Source of the DNA: Pleurodeles waltl
Taxonomy: Eukaryota; Chordata; Amphibia; Caudata; Salamandridae
Direction of reading: 5' to 3'
Assembly (NCBI RefSeq): GCF_031143425.1
Contig: NC_090440.1
Span: 1,269,001,123-1,269,065,122, forward strand
Length of the DNA: 64,000 nucleotides
A program made the position numbers and the translations under genes. Below the pieces are notes generated by a model. That model was given only the letters and a program-made list of their open reading frames with translations, had not been told where the DNA came from and searched no databases. Positions 1-11,921 of the stretch are shown here, one piece after another; position 1 is the stretch's first letter; every line of letters starts with the position of its first letter.

Positions 1-345
1 TGCGAGGAAGTGGGTACTCAAGCGGGAAGCACCCAATGCATCCGTCCTAGTGACGCAAAACCACTGCAGGATAGCCCAGTGGACTTTATTCAATTTATCT
101 TTGACCCTCCTACGTTGAAGGACAACCACTCTGCACAGTGTAACCGGCCCCCTTTGAAGGTATTTCCCATCTTTGAAAGAGCTGTTAACCAAAAGAGTGG
201 GTCCATAATTTCCCCTCCGGCGTGACCCTCGGGAGAAGAAACTAAGAGGGGAAGTATTGCTAAAAGAGGAAAAAAATCTTAGAGATCGAAGACATTACAT
301 TGACGAATCAGCAGGAAAAAAAGAAGTAAAGTACTGTTCCCCGAG

Positions 346-1098
346 GTGATAACGGAGGGGACAGCTCCTCCCCGAGTCCGCACAGAACCACACATGAAGC
401 AGCCATGTTTGCTCTCTCCACGAAGGTCCAATATTTCTAAAAGGGGGCCTGAAACTGAGCACAGAACTGTCCTCTCTACCACTCCAGCCTTGAATCCAAC
501 CGCCTCGCCATTCTTGCCTTCCGGACGGGAGGCCGTTCCTAATGACTCTTCCATTTCTTTGTCTAGGGAAAGAGCACCATCAACAGGTTATAACATGGAT
601 TCTCAGATTGTAGACTTTTTTTCTATCTTTGACGCTGATTTAATCTTAAATAGGTCCACTTTGTTAAGATATTTCTCGGAATCCAGTTCTTTGAAACACA
701 TCACTAGCTATGATATTGACCTTGTCTCCCTACTGATGATTAATGGTGGTTTTAGGGCTAGGATCGTCTTCCGCTCTTTGTGCTCGGCGAAACTGGTCCT
801 TTCCCACACTGATTTTTTGCAGTGTCAGGGGATTGATGTGATCCCACTCTTGTCCAACACCGCTCTCGGCAGGGTAAAGGCCGCGATAAAGGGTCCTAAG
901 AGGCCCCACACCCCTGACCACTCTAAAAGTACTGATTTTACTGTGTACAGATCTAGATTAGATCTTCAGGCTCCTAAAGTCTCACTAACAGGGACGGATA
1001 GACAGGTGTTACTGCAAGAGATTCGACCCATACCTAATCACCTAGCCACTTATGCTCGGGCAGATTGGGGTTGGCTTCCGGGTGCCCTTGCTCAATAG
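346..1098 (+). pseudogene. LINE region upstream of the endonuclease (ORF1-like or ORF2 N-terminus)
   Basis: An open stretch of 250 codons ends just before the endonuclease. It is Ser/Pro/Arg-rich in its first third and more globular afterwards (around residues 85-180). I see no zinc knuckle, coiled coil or RRM that would prove a LINE ORF1 protein. Its position and strand, about 45 bases ahead of the first endonuclease block, make it likely to be ORF1 or the N-terminal extension of ORF2. The first ATG may not be the original start, because open sequence with similar composition exists upstream. Confidence 0.4.
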
Positions 1099-1140
1099 CA
1101 GGGGCCCAGGGACACACTCCATCCCTCTTCCTTATAGAGG

Positions 1141-1812
1141 ATTAAAAATCATCTCCTGGAATGCAGCCGGGGTAAAAATTAGCAAGGAAATATGATCGTA
1201 TTTTAGTACACTTACACCGGATCAAATTTGCTTACAGGAGACTTGGGCAGACACAGACCTATTGTGGGACAACTATTTTGTCATTGATTGTAAGGCCTCT
1301 TCGTCATGAAGGGGACACGCTAAAGGGGGGTATGCTATTTACTGTCTAACACACTTAAATGGGATTATTCCTTCTATAAGGATCCCAGTACCCTCTTCAT
1401 AGCCCTAACTATTCAATTGCATAAAACCACGCGAGGCCCCACAACACTGTTACTAATTAATGTTTATGTGCCCCCAGAGGCAGTGTATGATTCTTTGTTA
1501 CAAAGGGTTTTTGCCTTACTTGAGGACGCCCTAGACACTGAGCTCCCTCCACTGATAGCACTAATGGAAGATCTTAACTGTAAAATTTCCAACTTTGCCT
1601 TATGCCAAATGTGTGAAGCAGAGAGAGAAACAGAGCTTAGTATTCCAGCTTGTGTTTTCCCCCCTTCAATTAAAACTAACAAAAGAGGTAAACTTCTCCT
1701 CAGCCTTCTTAAAACAAATGACTGCATTATCGCCAATGGCAGGTCCACCCCAGATTCTCCTGCCTCCTTTACACATATATCCCCTGGGGGAATAGCATTC
1801 TTGATTACTTAG
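1141..1812 (+). pseudogene. LINE APE-type endonuclease domain, broken
   Basis: This would nick target DNA to prime reverse transcription. From about 1144 the plus strand reads KIISWNAAG, the N-terminal block of exonuclease/endonuclease/phosphatase folds with its catalytic Asn. It is followed by ICLQETW with the metal-binding Glu. The middle block INVYVPP (about 1456-1476) and a degraded DLNCK, in place of the usual GD(F/L)N, follow. Stops interrupt the frame before 1417 and the domain ends at a stop near 1812. The family identification is firm; catalytic activity is not expected. Confidence 0.75.
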
Positions 1813-1927
1813 TACTTGGATATTCCTCTTCTTGTTTATTGGAAGATCTCAGGATTATAAGTACCCCCTATAGTGACCATAACTTGCTTCTTATTACTGT
1901 AGAAATGTCCATACTGTCACTAGATTC

Positions 1928-3612
1928 TTGAAATCTGGTGGGCTTACCCAGAGTTTTGTTAATGAGATAGGGAGGACCCAGTGGAACTTTGAGAGGGTTG
2001 CAGGTGTTTCAGCTATATTAACGCCCGTGGTTGTGGACCTGATTAGCTGGGAGGGGTTGGAACTGCAATATTTCTCTAATCTCATGAAGCACTTGGTGAC
2101 TAACACATTGTCTGGAGGGCAAAAAGTAGCCCGGAAAATGTTCCCCTGTGCACTGCTTGATTTAAATAGAGAAATAAATAACTTGGTTAGGGTCCAGTAT
2201 TTAGTTTTCTCTGAGGAAAGGAAAGTCAGGGTCTTCCTATTAAAAAGGAGAAAGAAGCGGTTGAAGGCCCGCCTTGCAAAAGAATCTGGGGATAGGCTAT
2301 GGATTCAGCTCCGGGAAGCCGTTATTAAGGGCCAGGCATGGCGCTTTTGGGCATTAGTGGGTGAAGGTTGTGGGTCGAGAATTCACCCCTCCGCTGCGAT
2401 CACTGAAGCTCACTGGTCTGAATTTATTGCCTCCCTGTATGCCTCAAACAGGGTCGCTCCATGTCGGCCCCCAGAAAATGGGCCCTGATGAACTTCCCTT
2501 ATCATTTATAAAACAGGACAGGAGCTCTTGGTGTAAGATCTTACATGTGGTTTTTAGTAGATGTTACTTTTCTAGATGCATCCCTTCCTTGTGGTATCAT
2601 TGTACCCTTATTCAAAAAGGGCGACTGATCCTGTCCTGGCAATTATCGTCAGATTGCCCTTCTCGATGCGGTGGGCAAAAAGTTTACCAAATGTCTGCTT
2701 TCTAGACTAATGTCCTGGGCAGAGGAGAATAACATCATCCCCTTGGAACAATCCGGATTTAGGCGCAAACCTAGTACCTTGGATAATATCACTGTGCTAC
2801 AAATTATCTCTGAAAAATGTGTGAAAATGAGAGGCGGAGTGGTTTATGCCTCCTTCATACACTTTTCCACTGCTTTTGATAAAGTAGATAGAGACCTACT
2901 ATGGGCTAAGCTATGAAGCCTGGGGATACCTACATCCCTCCTTGAGTTAGTAATAGCTCTCCACTCTAATACCTGGTGTAGAATCCTTTTGGGGGGCGAT
3001 AGAGGTCTATCACATAAGATATCCACGTCTAACGGCTTAAAACATGGTTGCCCATTGGCTCCCTTGCTTTTTTCCCTCTACATCTCAGATCTCCCCTCCT
3101 CTCTGCCCCAGGGAAAGGGTTTTCCCCTGCTAGTGGGTGGACTCCTAATTTGCGGCCTGCTATATGCTGACGACATTATAATTTTTGATTTAACCGCTAA
3201 AGGTTTACAGAATCATTTGCAGCGCCTATCAAAATATTCTGACTCACACTATTTGAAGATCAATGTTTCAAAAAGAAAGGTTCTCTGTCTTCTGGGGAAA
3301 AAAGATGACCTTTCCCAACTACCATTGGATATTGCGAAGCAAAACCTAGAAATTGTGAAATCGTATCCCTTCTTAGGGAAGGTAGTGAGCGGGAACCTTA
3401 GTGATGTTGCCCATATTGCCTCAAATAAATCAAAGGACAAATGTCAGGCAAGAGGGTTGGGGGCCCTATATACAGCCCCAGGGAGAAGGCATTTCTCATA
3501 TCTTTTCGCTGCATATCGAGTCAAAATTCCTGCATCCTTGATTGATGGGGTGGAACTCATAGATATTGATATATGGGGGTTTCTGAACCAGTCAAAATGG
3601 AAAAATTCTTAG
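1928..3612 (+). pseudogene. LINE reverse transcriptase, frame-broken
   Basis: After a basic linker (about 1928-2488, with runs such as KRRKKR) the RT fingers and palm are recognisable in three frames. These include a block ending LLSRLMSWAEENN, then SGFRRKPSTLDN, an FDKVDRDLLWAKL block that normally holds the first catalytic Asp, and GLKHGCPLAPLLFSLYISDL. The metal-binding YADD is at 3163-3174, followed by an INVSKRK-type thumb entry. Breaks fall near 2488 and 2670, and an in-frame stop follows WAKL at about 2916. Two of the three catalytic aspartates (YADD) are retained. Confidence 0.8.
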
Positions 3613-4215
3613 AAAACTAATGTCTGTTAATACGGCAGCCTCTGTGGCGGTTTTAAGGTTGGAAACGGGGCTTAGAAGTTCGTATGTTCAACGATTAGCA
3701 GGGGCTATTCGGTTGGCCGCTTCAATTCTAAAGAGCGAGGAATACAACATAAGATCATTATTAAAGAAATAACTTTTCTTAGACAATAGCAAGGTCAAAT
3801 ATGCCTTTTGTAAGAACTTCTCCAATGCCCTGGAAACGTTAGAGCTAGATCGCAGCCAAGTCCTGGAACTTTCTCCATTGCATTTGAGAGTGATTTTGAA
3901 GAAAAAAAAGTTATTTTGTGGACATAATCAATACTATAGTAATAACTAAATCACAACTTTACTTCACTTGGAAAATCCAACATAGTGTTAGGTGCTTTTG
4001 GACGCTGCTTCGCCAGGGATTGCTCTCTTTGAACACACTACTGGCGAAATGGCACGGAACCACAAAAGAGTGTAACTTCTGACTGGTGGAATCTCAAGAC
4101 CTAGTCCACATATTATTTGCCTGTCCATCTCTTGCTTTATTTTGGCGTAAATGGCTAAGACCAATCTGTCTTCAGCTCTCTCTGTTGTTGGTGCCTGAGT
4201 TCCATCCAAGCTGTG
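3613..4215 (+). pseudogene. LINE C-terminal region with Cys/His-like motif
   Basis: Plus-strand sequence near 4065-4150 reads ECNF, then a stop, then a segment ending HILFACPSL. The spacing of Cys, His and Cys resembles the C-terminal zinc-knuckle-like tail (C..C....H....C) of many Jockey/CR1/I-group LINE proteins. Several stops precede it, so this is a relic. Confidence 0.45.
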
Positions 4216-4831
4216 TATGATCCTCCCAATGAAAGATTTTGTTTTAAAATATTCAATTTATTCAAAAATAATTAAACTTATTTTCAGAGCACGCGCTGAA
4301 AGGCAAGTCGGGTGGTAAGGTCTATTAATATAATTATTGCTTCAGCTCGCTTGTAATAATATTACTACTGTGGGGCTGAGAATGCAAGACCCCTCACGAT
4401 ATAATGCGAAAAGAAGTCTTGAGTTTGGCCCATGAAACTGTTGTTTTTTGCGCATGTATTTATCAGCAATATTAGGATTAGAGAGGTTCTGTCTTAAGCC
4501 AGTCGGTTTTGGAATTTTTTGGTATTCCTCCCCTTTTCAAATTGTGCTCTACTTATACTTTGCTACTCTACATTTTGCAACTATATATAGCGGGGATTGT
4601 TTTTAAAGTCTTCATATTTTCGTGTTTTCTGTTATTTTAATTGCACTGAGGTGAGCATCCTAATTTTTTCTTTTCTCTTTCTCTTTTCACCTTTCGTACT
4701 CTTTACATGAGTATTGAACATGTAATGTCAAGGTTGAAAAACATTGCGGAGCGTTTTGATACAAATTCTATTGTATAAATTTCCTTTTGTATCCAATTTT
4801 GATTTTAGGTGTAAATAGCAATAGAGACTAA

Positions 4832-4899
4832 GGGCCAGATGTATCAAAGGGTTTTGCCCATTCTGTGTCAATGGCAAAATGCTTTGGTACATACGGCCC
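4832..4899. mobile_element. 68-bp palindromic MITE with TAA target duplication
   Basis: The unit begins GGGCCAGATGTATCAAAG and its far end reads, in reverse complement, GGGCCGTATGTACCAAAG, so nearly the whole element is one foldback. TAA occurs on both sides (4829-4831 and 4900-4902), a TWA-type duplication as made by PIF/Harbinger-like transposases. It sits inside the 3' tail of the LINE and is therefore younger than it. A related, less perfect unit lies at 42300-42362. Confidence 0.7.
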
Positions 4900-4986
4900 T
4901 AAATGTATGGTTGTAGTGTGTATTTTTTTATGTGGATCTCAGTTGAGTTCCAAATCATAAATAAAAAAAATAAGAAAAATAAAAAA

Positions 4987-5317
4987 TACCTAGGAGGTAG
5001 GAAAACAGAAAGTCATAATTGGTTTATTAACAAAAGAAAATAGCTTTGACAACCAGTACCCCCTCGTACCTCTTGCTTAGATTCCTAACAACGTGAGGAC
5101 TCCGTGGTTCTCCCAACCCTGCCCCAAGCAAAATGCTCCTCCCCCGTCCATACTTCCTTGTCGTCTCCCATTTGGACATATGCAGTGCGCTTGCTCCAGC
5201 ACTCTGTACAAGTGCAGTTCTCGCACTAGCAAAGGGGAGACTAGGCATCTGTGGGGCCCCGGGAGCCTCTAGACCATTGATGGACATCTGTTTTGGACGC
5301 AGGTTGCCAGGAGTATG
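4987..5317. other. Unassigned DNA between LINE tail and LTR-like element
   Basis: No coding similarity or repeat structure is recognised. The stretch resumes at 7081 once the inserted LTR-like element and one copy of its duplication are removed. Confidence 0.4.
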
Positions 5318-7075
5318 TGTAGGAAGCTGGCTCTTTATATAGTGGACCAAAACGAAGTATACTGTGCAAAGAGTCCAAGCAATCCGCACAGGTATCACAG
5401 AGCCACAAATGACATTCTAAATGCTTTCTTTTTGGGTAGTTTGAGCAGTTAGGCATTTCAGAGAGTAGTGCTAAGCATGTAAGGCACACACTTATACAGC
5501 AAGTGAGACATCTCAGTAAAGAAATACAAAACCAATTTATACAAATAACACACATTTTATATACATTTAGATACCAAGATCATTGGAATTAGGTGAATTT
5601 GTTTGAGTTTTTAAAAGTTGACAGTGCATTTTTCAGATGCGGTAATGTTATCCTATGAAGGAAGAACAAGCACTGCATATAGGTATAGTAGAATTACTTA
5701 CATGATTGTTCTCCAGGACTTGAGGTGAGTATGGGGCAAGGTCCAAGGCCGAACGAGCAAGTCACTTCAGGTGGCACTAGGGCGGCTGGGTGCAATGGTG
5801 CAATTCAGCATTGGCTGCCCTGTGTAAGTATATGTAGATTGGTCAGTTCCAAAGTTACTGCAGCGATGGACAGGAAGATCAGTTCAGGGGAACCCACAGA
5901 GGGGCTCAACCCTTGAGGTCCTCTAAAAATGGTGACACCATCCCTCCACTCCTCTTCAGGCTGTGGGGCATGGGTGTAGTGGTGTTTTCTGGTACTGGGC
6001 CCAGTGCTGTAGTTACTTGCGGTTTCAGGGGGGCCGCAGAAACAGACTGCAGGTGTTGACTGGGGGTCCAGTCTGACTAAGCCAACAAGTGGACTCACAT
6101 CTCACGAGGCTGCGAGACAAGGGGGCTCACTTGGTCCTCTTCTCCTAGGTCCAGGGTGGGCAGGTGCAGAGGTGTCCTGAAGCACTGGGTCTTTGTCTCC
6201 TGGTCAGTCACGGTTGCAGGGGTGTCTACAGAAATAGGTTGCAAACACCATTGTGAAGTTTACAGTAGGTGAACCCAGGGTGGGCGTCATCTTCGGATGG
6301 CCTGGGGCCCACTTCAGCTCAGGCTAGGTAACTCGAGTGCATTAGTGCATTAGTGTTGTTAGGTTTTAAGGGGGCTCCTCTGAGGTGTCCTCTGGGTGCA
6401 TATATCAATAACTCCCCTACTAGAATAAGTGAGGTCTTATGAATATGAGATGTTTGATACCAAACATCCCTATTTTCAGTGAAGCCATCATGTAGCTAGG
6501 GAACTCGTATTGACCAGTGTCCAGCATATGAACTTAAAATGGCTTCCCTATTCGCTTACTATGTGTAACAATCAACTGAGACATAGCAGGGACATATCTA
6601 GTCTTGCAGATATCTCCACACATGTAATATAATGCACCCTGATTTATGGCTGAAAGGCCTGCTGTAGGGGTGGCTTACAAATATTACATGCAGTGTTTAC
6701 GGACATGGCACGCAGGCTGTGTGTCACATTGTGTTTTCATTTGTCTTAAGGAGCACCTTGATATGCTGCCTCCAATCGCAGTCTGCATGAGGTTGGTGCT
6801 TGGTCCCTTAGAGTGGCACAAGCTGTGTTGCAGCTCTTAGAGACCCCCTCTAGTACCTTGGCACTAGGTAATAGAGGTGCCATTACTAGGGCCTTACAGA
6901 GGTGCTAAAGGGACCTAATCATATTGGTATCAAGTGACTAGGTGTTTTGCTTTGGGAAAGGAACACTGGCACTTGGGACTTGGTTAGCAGGAACCAAGTG
7001 ACCTTCTGTCAAAGATGCATCAAAATACAGACAAAAGGTGTGGGGGGTACTGCATCCAGAACCCAGCTTCCTACT
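5318..7075 (+). mobile_element. LTR-like element TGTAGGAAGC...CTTCCTACT, duplication GTATG
   Basis: The unit starts TGTAGGAAGCTGG and ends CCAGCTTCCTACT, giving 5'-TGTAGGAAGCTGG inverted ends. A perfect 5-bp direct repeat GTATG lies at 5313-5317 and 7076-7080. Five-base duplications are typical of LTR retrotransposon integrases. I see no internal LTR pair, primer-binding site or coding domain over 1758 bp, so it is a solo LTR or a non-autonomous element. Near its right end it has the phrase GACTTGGTTAGCAGG followed by CAAGTGACC, resembling a motif repeated in the 13599-16677 unit; the two families are probably related. The orientation is a guess. Confidence 0.65.
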
Positions 7076-10000
7076 GTATGGCACTCCCACAGGAGGTAGA
7101 GGAAACATTCTTCCTGGTCTCATCCACCAGAGGTGTGTACAGCACTGATGATTCAGAGCACTTATAGATTGGCGGGAGTGTGGTGCCTCTCTGGGTCTCT
7201 ACTATTCTCCTGTGTGTCCATGGGGAGACAATGCAATGCTTCCCCTGAGACAGCTTTCAGCAGTGCAACAGAGAGCTGCGGATCACTTCTCAGCTGTGCC
7301 AGCCTACTGGTGATCCAGACCCTCTTATCTGTGGCGAGCTTTCATTTGTATGCTTTGCCTTCTTTTTAGTGTCATGAAGGACGTTGTTTGGTTCATGGTT
7401 TCCTTTCTCTCTGCTTTGTACCCTGTGCTTGTGTGCAGTATTCTCTCTCTCCTTCATTTGAGGCTGATGTTGGGGTGATGCTTTTGCAACACTGTGTTCA
7501 CTCTGCCACTGCTTCCAGGGGTTGCCATCCCGACTGATTCTGGCCTGGACTGATTGCTGTAGGAGCCAGGTTTGGACTGGGACAAAAAGTGTACATAGAT
7601 AATAAGAGGGAAGTGACCCCCATTTTTAAACCTGATGGCTAAGGGAGTGTCCCATATTTGTAAATCAGGACAGTGGTGAAATGACACACTGCATTGATGT
7701 TTTGCAGGGTGTGGGAGGCTGCATGCATTTGTATTTGCTGCAGGCAATGTGTCAAGGATGTCAGCAGTGACAACTGGCCCAAAAGCTCCTAAAATTTGAC
7801 CCATACACTGTTCCATTAGGCTAGCCCATAAGGACAGACTGACTGGTATTTAGGCCAGTCTGCCCCTGGCACTGGCACAGGCCGTGGACCCCATGTCTCC
7901 TGCTCACAAGCTGTTCTCAGAGCTACCTGTGGATGTTGACTTTGCTACAGAGTTTGTTTCTTCTCAGATGTGCCTGGAGCATCTGGGGAGTCACTTTGTT
8001 TCTATGCTGTGTCAGATACTTTTTTGCTGCTTTTCAGAGCCATTCTGGGATTGGATCATCCATCCGCTGTTGCAAGTTGCTGGGGGCTTTATCATGCTAA
8101 GACTGCAGGTGGCATACACAGCTGTGTTTGGTGCTTCTCCTTTTGGAACTGAGGAGGCATTCTATACAGCTCTCACATTACAGTCTTCAGTTCTCCTCCC
8201 CCACCGCTAGACCCCAGTTCTGTCACGCAATTCTCTTCCTAGGACAAATTGACAATACCATCGAATTGAGCCCATTTCTATATTTTGTGAGTATTGTCTG
8301 CTCATGACTGCTGCCTATATGTGGAACCCTGCTCCTAAAGACCTTACAGTGATTCCAGATTTTCTCATGGATATTGACACTCTGGAGGCGGTTTTGCGGG
8401 GGGCTGTTGATTTGTTCTGCATGCCTTTGCTCTACCCAACTCATTGACCTGGAGGTCATTAGAAAGGTCTATCAATGCAGGTGCATCTGCTTAGATGTCC
8501 AGACTACTCTGGCCATCTAACTCTGGGCATTGTTAAAGGTTGGCTCATAGAGTTGCGTTCTTGCCGACTTCTGTATTACAGATGCTGGTTCTGGACTTGG
8601 CTGGCACCAAAACTCTCCCAACTTCACATCCCTGCCTCAGGTTTAGGGGTGTGTTCTTACTCCAGTCCTGTTCAGGTTGGCTTTGCGATTGTCCCCATGC
8701 CTACGACCGAGAGGGCATGTGGTGCCCTCCATCCTCTTCTTTTAATGTGGCAGGTGTTGGGTGGCTATCCTCTGGTGCTAGCTCTCAGGAAACTCCTTCT
8801 CTGCACATCTTATTCCTCTGGGCCCTGTGCGTGGCATGTTGTCACCCAAACTTTGCAGTTTGCATCCTTCCTTGCCTATGCTGTGGGCCTTTTGCAGTTT
8901 CTCCTCTGGTCTATAATCCTCTGTTGGTCTACTCAACAACATCTTTTGTATTCCTCGTTGTCGGTGCACAGTCTCTATTGCACCTGAAGGTTGAATCGGG
9001 TCTTTGCGAGGACTGAGTATGCTCTGTTCTGTGGGTGGTTAACCTACCGGTCAGCAGGGTGCAGCAGATTTGGCCTCCAGTGCCACCACTCAAGATGGCT
9101 TCACCTCCCAGGGTCCAGATTGGATAAGGGTTCTGGGGGCCTTGTTTGCAACTGTAATTTTTTGGGGGGTCCCTGGGCTTGGCTTCATATGGACTTATCC
9201 TCCTTCAGTACTCATTTCCTGCCTCACTGGCTTTGTCTCTTCCTCTTGTGCTTTTGAAGGTCTCGCAGCAGGTCTAGGCTTGGTGGTTGGGGCCCTTCAA
9301 CTTTTCAGGAGTGCTCCTTGTGTCCTCCTATGCTCCTCTGTTGATCATGGGGTGCCTTTCTACCCTTGGTTCTTTTTCCTCTGTTTTTTTCCCCTTCTCT
9401 TGGACAGGTTTCTTGTTCATCTCCACTTGCTGGTCTGGAGACTAGAAAGACACATTTCTTATTTCTGGATTCTTCTGTTGCTGTCTCCTCTTCTGGTCAA
9501 GCTTCTCAGAGTCCAGGAACTGGGCTTGTTCTGTTCATCCTTGTGCATCCTTGAGGCAGCGGTGGTAAGTGTCAGCAGTTGATACCTCTTGTGGCTTCTA
9601 TTTCTTTGACTTTGCAATTTTTGCCAGATTTGTTTTCCTTCACGCTTGTCCTTCACCCCTGTAGCAGCTATGGGCAGCTATTGGGGCGTACATGGCTCCT
9701 TGGATTTCTTTTTAGTTTCTGCAAGAGCTGGTACAGCACTTGTTCCAAAGGTTTTCGATCTTTGTCCTCGGCTTTCTTTTTTGATCTGCCTGGTCTATTC
9801 CTGTTTTTTACAGGCTGTCTGCACCCCCTTTTGTTTTTAGCCTCTTCATTCCATTGATTTTCAGTCACCAGCAATGGCAGTGTTAGTTCTGTTACCTCGA
9901 CCAGGGGGATACTTTCTTGTGGGACTTTGTTTCAGCAGTTATTTGCTGAGCAGGTGGTTTGCACAATGGACCTGTTTTTTGTTACAAGAATGCACTCTTC

Positions 10001-10257
10001 TTTTCATTTCCAACTGGTGGTTCTTTTTCTCATTTTCCTTGGTCTCCTGAGGAGAGTTGTCTGCTGTCCCTGGTCATCTAATGATCTGTTCTGGTTTTCT
10101 GGTGTGGGTGGTGCCCTTCCAGTGGAATACCTCTTTGGTTGTCGCCTTCAGTCCTGCTAGTTACGGTCGGTATGCTCATTTTATCCCTTGTGGCCCATTT
10201 TTTTGTTTCTTGCATAATTTTTATTGCTCTACATTAAAGTTGGCTAGCTGCTTGAGT
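7076..10257. other. Unexplained pyrimidine-rich region without recognised genes
   Basis: About 3.2 kb with no domain I recognise on either strand. From roughly 8470 onward the plus strand is strongly T/C-rich. Short open frames there encode Leu/Phe/Ser/Cys-rich low-complexity peptides in several frames at once, as expected from base composition rather than from genes. No LTR, TIR or tandem array is evident. It may be old transposon sequence too decayed to name. Confidence 0.4.
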
Positions 10258-10269
10258 TAAATCAATCAA

Positions 10270-11159
10270 TCAATATTTTTTTTTATAAAGTGCGCTACTC
10301 ACCCTTGAGGGTCTGAAGGCGCTTAGTGGGGGGGCAGGAGGGTCACTGTTTGAACAGCCATTATTTGAGGTTTTTTCTGAAGAGCAGGAGGTCTTTGGTT
10401 GTGCGGAGGTTGGTGGGGAGGGAGTTCCAGGTTTTGGGGGCGAGGTAGGAGAAGGACCTGCCTCCTGTGGTGGTGGTTGGATGCAGGGGACTGTGGCTAG
10501 GGCGAGGTTGGCTGATCGGAGGTTGCGGGTGGGAGTGTGAAAATTCACTCTTTCATTGATGTATGTCGGGCCGGTGTTGTGGAGGGATTTGTGTGCATGG
10601 ATGAGGATCTTGAATGTGATTCTCTTGTTTATGGGGAGCCAATGAAGGGTTTTGAGGTGTGGTGAGATTTGTTCGTGGCGGGGGAGGCCAAGGACGAGGC
10701 GCGCAGCTGTGCTCTGGATTCTCTGGAGTTTGCATGTGACTTTGAGTGAGGTGCCAGCGTAGAGGGTATTACCGTAGTCTAGTCTGCTGCTGATGAGTGC
10801 ATGGGTGACTGTCTTCCTGGTCTCTGGGGGAATCCATTTGAAGGATTTTTTTAGAGTGTGGAGTGTGAGGAAGCAGGAGGAAGTAAGAGCATTGATTTGC
10901 TGTGTCATGGAGAGGGAGGGGTCCAGGATGATGCCGAGGTTGCTTGCGTGGTTTGCGGGGGTGGTTGCATGTCCTAGGGCGGTGGGCCACCAGGAGTGGT
11001 CCCATATGGTTTTGTTGGGGCCGAAGATGATGATCTCGGTTTTGTTGGAGTTAAGCTTGAAGTGGTTAGTTGTCATCCAGTTTGTGGTGTCGAGAAGAGC
11101 TGCATGTAGGTTGGTTTTGGTGGTGGTGGGGTTGCGGGTGAGGGAGAGGATGAGCTGGG
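10270..11159 (-). pseudogene. L2 RT thumb and C-terminal domain
   Basis: The minus strand encodes DTQLILSLTRNP immediately after the RT catalytic box, then the thumb phrase KLNSNKTEIIIFG. The L2-typical blocks RKTVTHALISSRLDYGNTLY, AARLVLGLP and LKTLHWLPINKRITFKIL follow, then a Pro-rich degenerate tail. These match segment by segment the L2 copy at 50300-51100. The open frame continues upstream into the inserted LTR, but that part is not L2 sequence. Confidence 0.85.
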
Positions 11160-11921
11160 TGTCACGACTCACGTGCTGCTTGCGCCTGGAATCCGCAGAT
11201 CGAGTGGCGTGGGTCTTGAGTGTTCGGCTTTGGCCCAGAAATGGGCGACTCTTTCTGGTAGCCACGGTGCTGTAGGCAATGGAAATGTCAAGAACAGACC
11301 GTGCCCTTCAGAAATAGCGCCAGAGGGAAAAAAAAACTAAAACAGGGGAAAAAACCTCCAAACAGAATGATTCCTGAAAACAAGAACAAAAGAACAGGAA
11401 TCAAAAGAAACAAAATTCAGGTAACACAGAATTGACGAAATCCAGAACCGAAAGGCAAGGAATCAGGAGTGAAGACACCATCCAAACAGAAAGTGTTGCA
11501 GCGCAAAGAAAGGAAGAAAACACATCCCTTAAATACCAAAAAACAGGAAGTGACCAACAGGAAGTAAAAGGACACCATCTTAGATAGGGAAAAGTACATA
11601 GAACAGAATAGAGTAGGAACCATAGAGAATAGGGAACAAGGAATGCTGGGAAGAAAAAGGTAACATGGGAAGGGGGAAAAGACATAAAGGAAGGTACAAC
11701 AAAAAGACCCAAGAAAAGAAGAAAAGAAAAAAGAAGGAACAAGAACAGGTAAGAGGGGTCAGGAGGCACAAGAAATGCGGAGTGGAAAAGCAGAGCGAGG
11801 CCCCATGCCAATTCTGGGGCCTCGTAATGTGCAGGAAAGGCTAGGGGCGCGCCGCGTCCTGAAAACGCGCTGTGCGGCCCGAGCCGAATGTTCGGCTCGC
11901 GCCGCACCACGCGGCGCAACA
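11160..11921. mobile_element. Probable solo LTR (TGTCAC...GCAACA), duplication CTGGG
   Basis: A 762-bp block interrupts the L2 reverse transcriptase. It starts TGTCAC and ends GCAACA (TGT...ACA ends) and is flanked by CTGGG at 11155-11159 and 11922-11926, the ends and duplication length of LTR retrotransposons. Since the L2 sequence after the right CTGGG is TGTCA, the direct repeat can also be read as 10 bp (CTGGGTGTCA); a SINE-like or other insertion is the alternative. The middle (about 11320-11760) is purine-rich on the plus strand and the last 90 bases are GC-rich with GGCGCGCC. No coding content is seen. Confidence 0.6.

Larger units (their letters stand above)
1..4986 (+). mobile_element. 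Decayed non-LTR retrotransposon (LINE) with AP endonuclease and RT
   Basis: The plus strand carries, in order, an upstream open stretch, an APE-type endonuclease, a reverse transcriptase with an intact YADD box (3163-3174), a C-terminal Cys/His-like segment, and an AT-rich 3' tail containing AATAAA and A-runs near 4955-4980. This is the order of an autonomous LINE that copies itself by target-primed reverse transcription. The reading frame is broken many times by stops and shifts, so the copy is dead. The 5' end lies outside the window. I cannot assign the clade; the C-terminal Cys/His segment fits the Jockey/CR1/I-like groups better than L1. The 3' boundary is set by the A-rich run and is approximate. 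Confidence 0.8.

Noticed and set aside
8475..10260. Several 60-170-codon plus-strand frames with many hydrophobic residues, looking like membrane proteins
   Set aside because: They overlap in different frames, have low complexity and follow the T/C bias. No family motif is visible.
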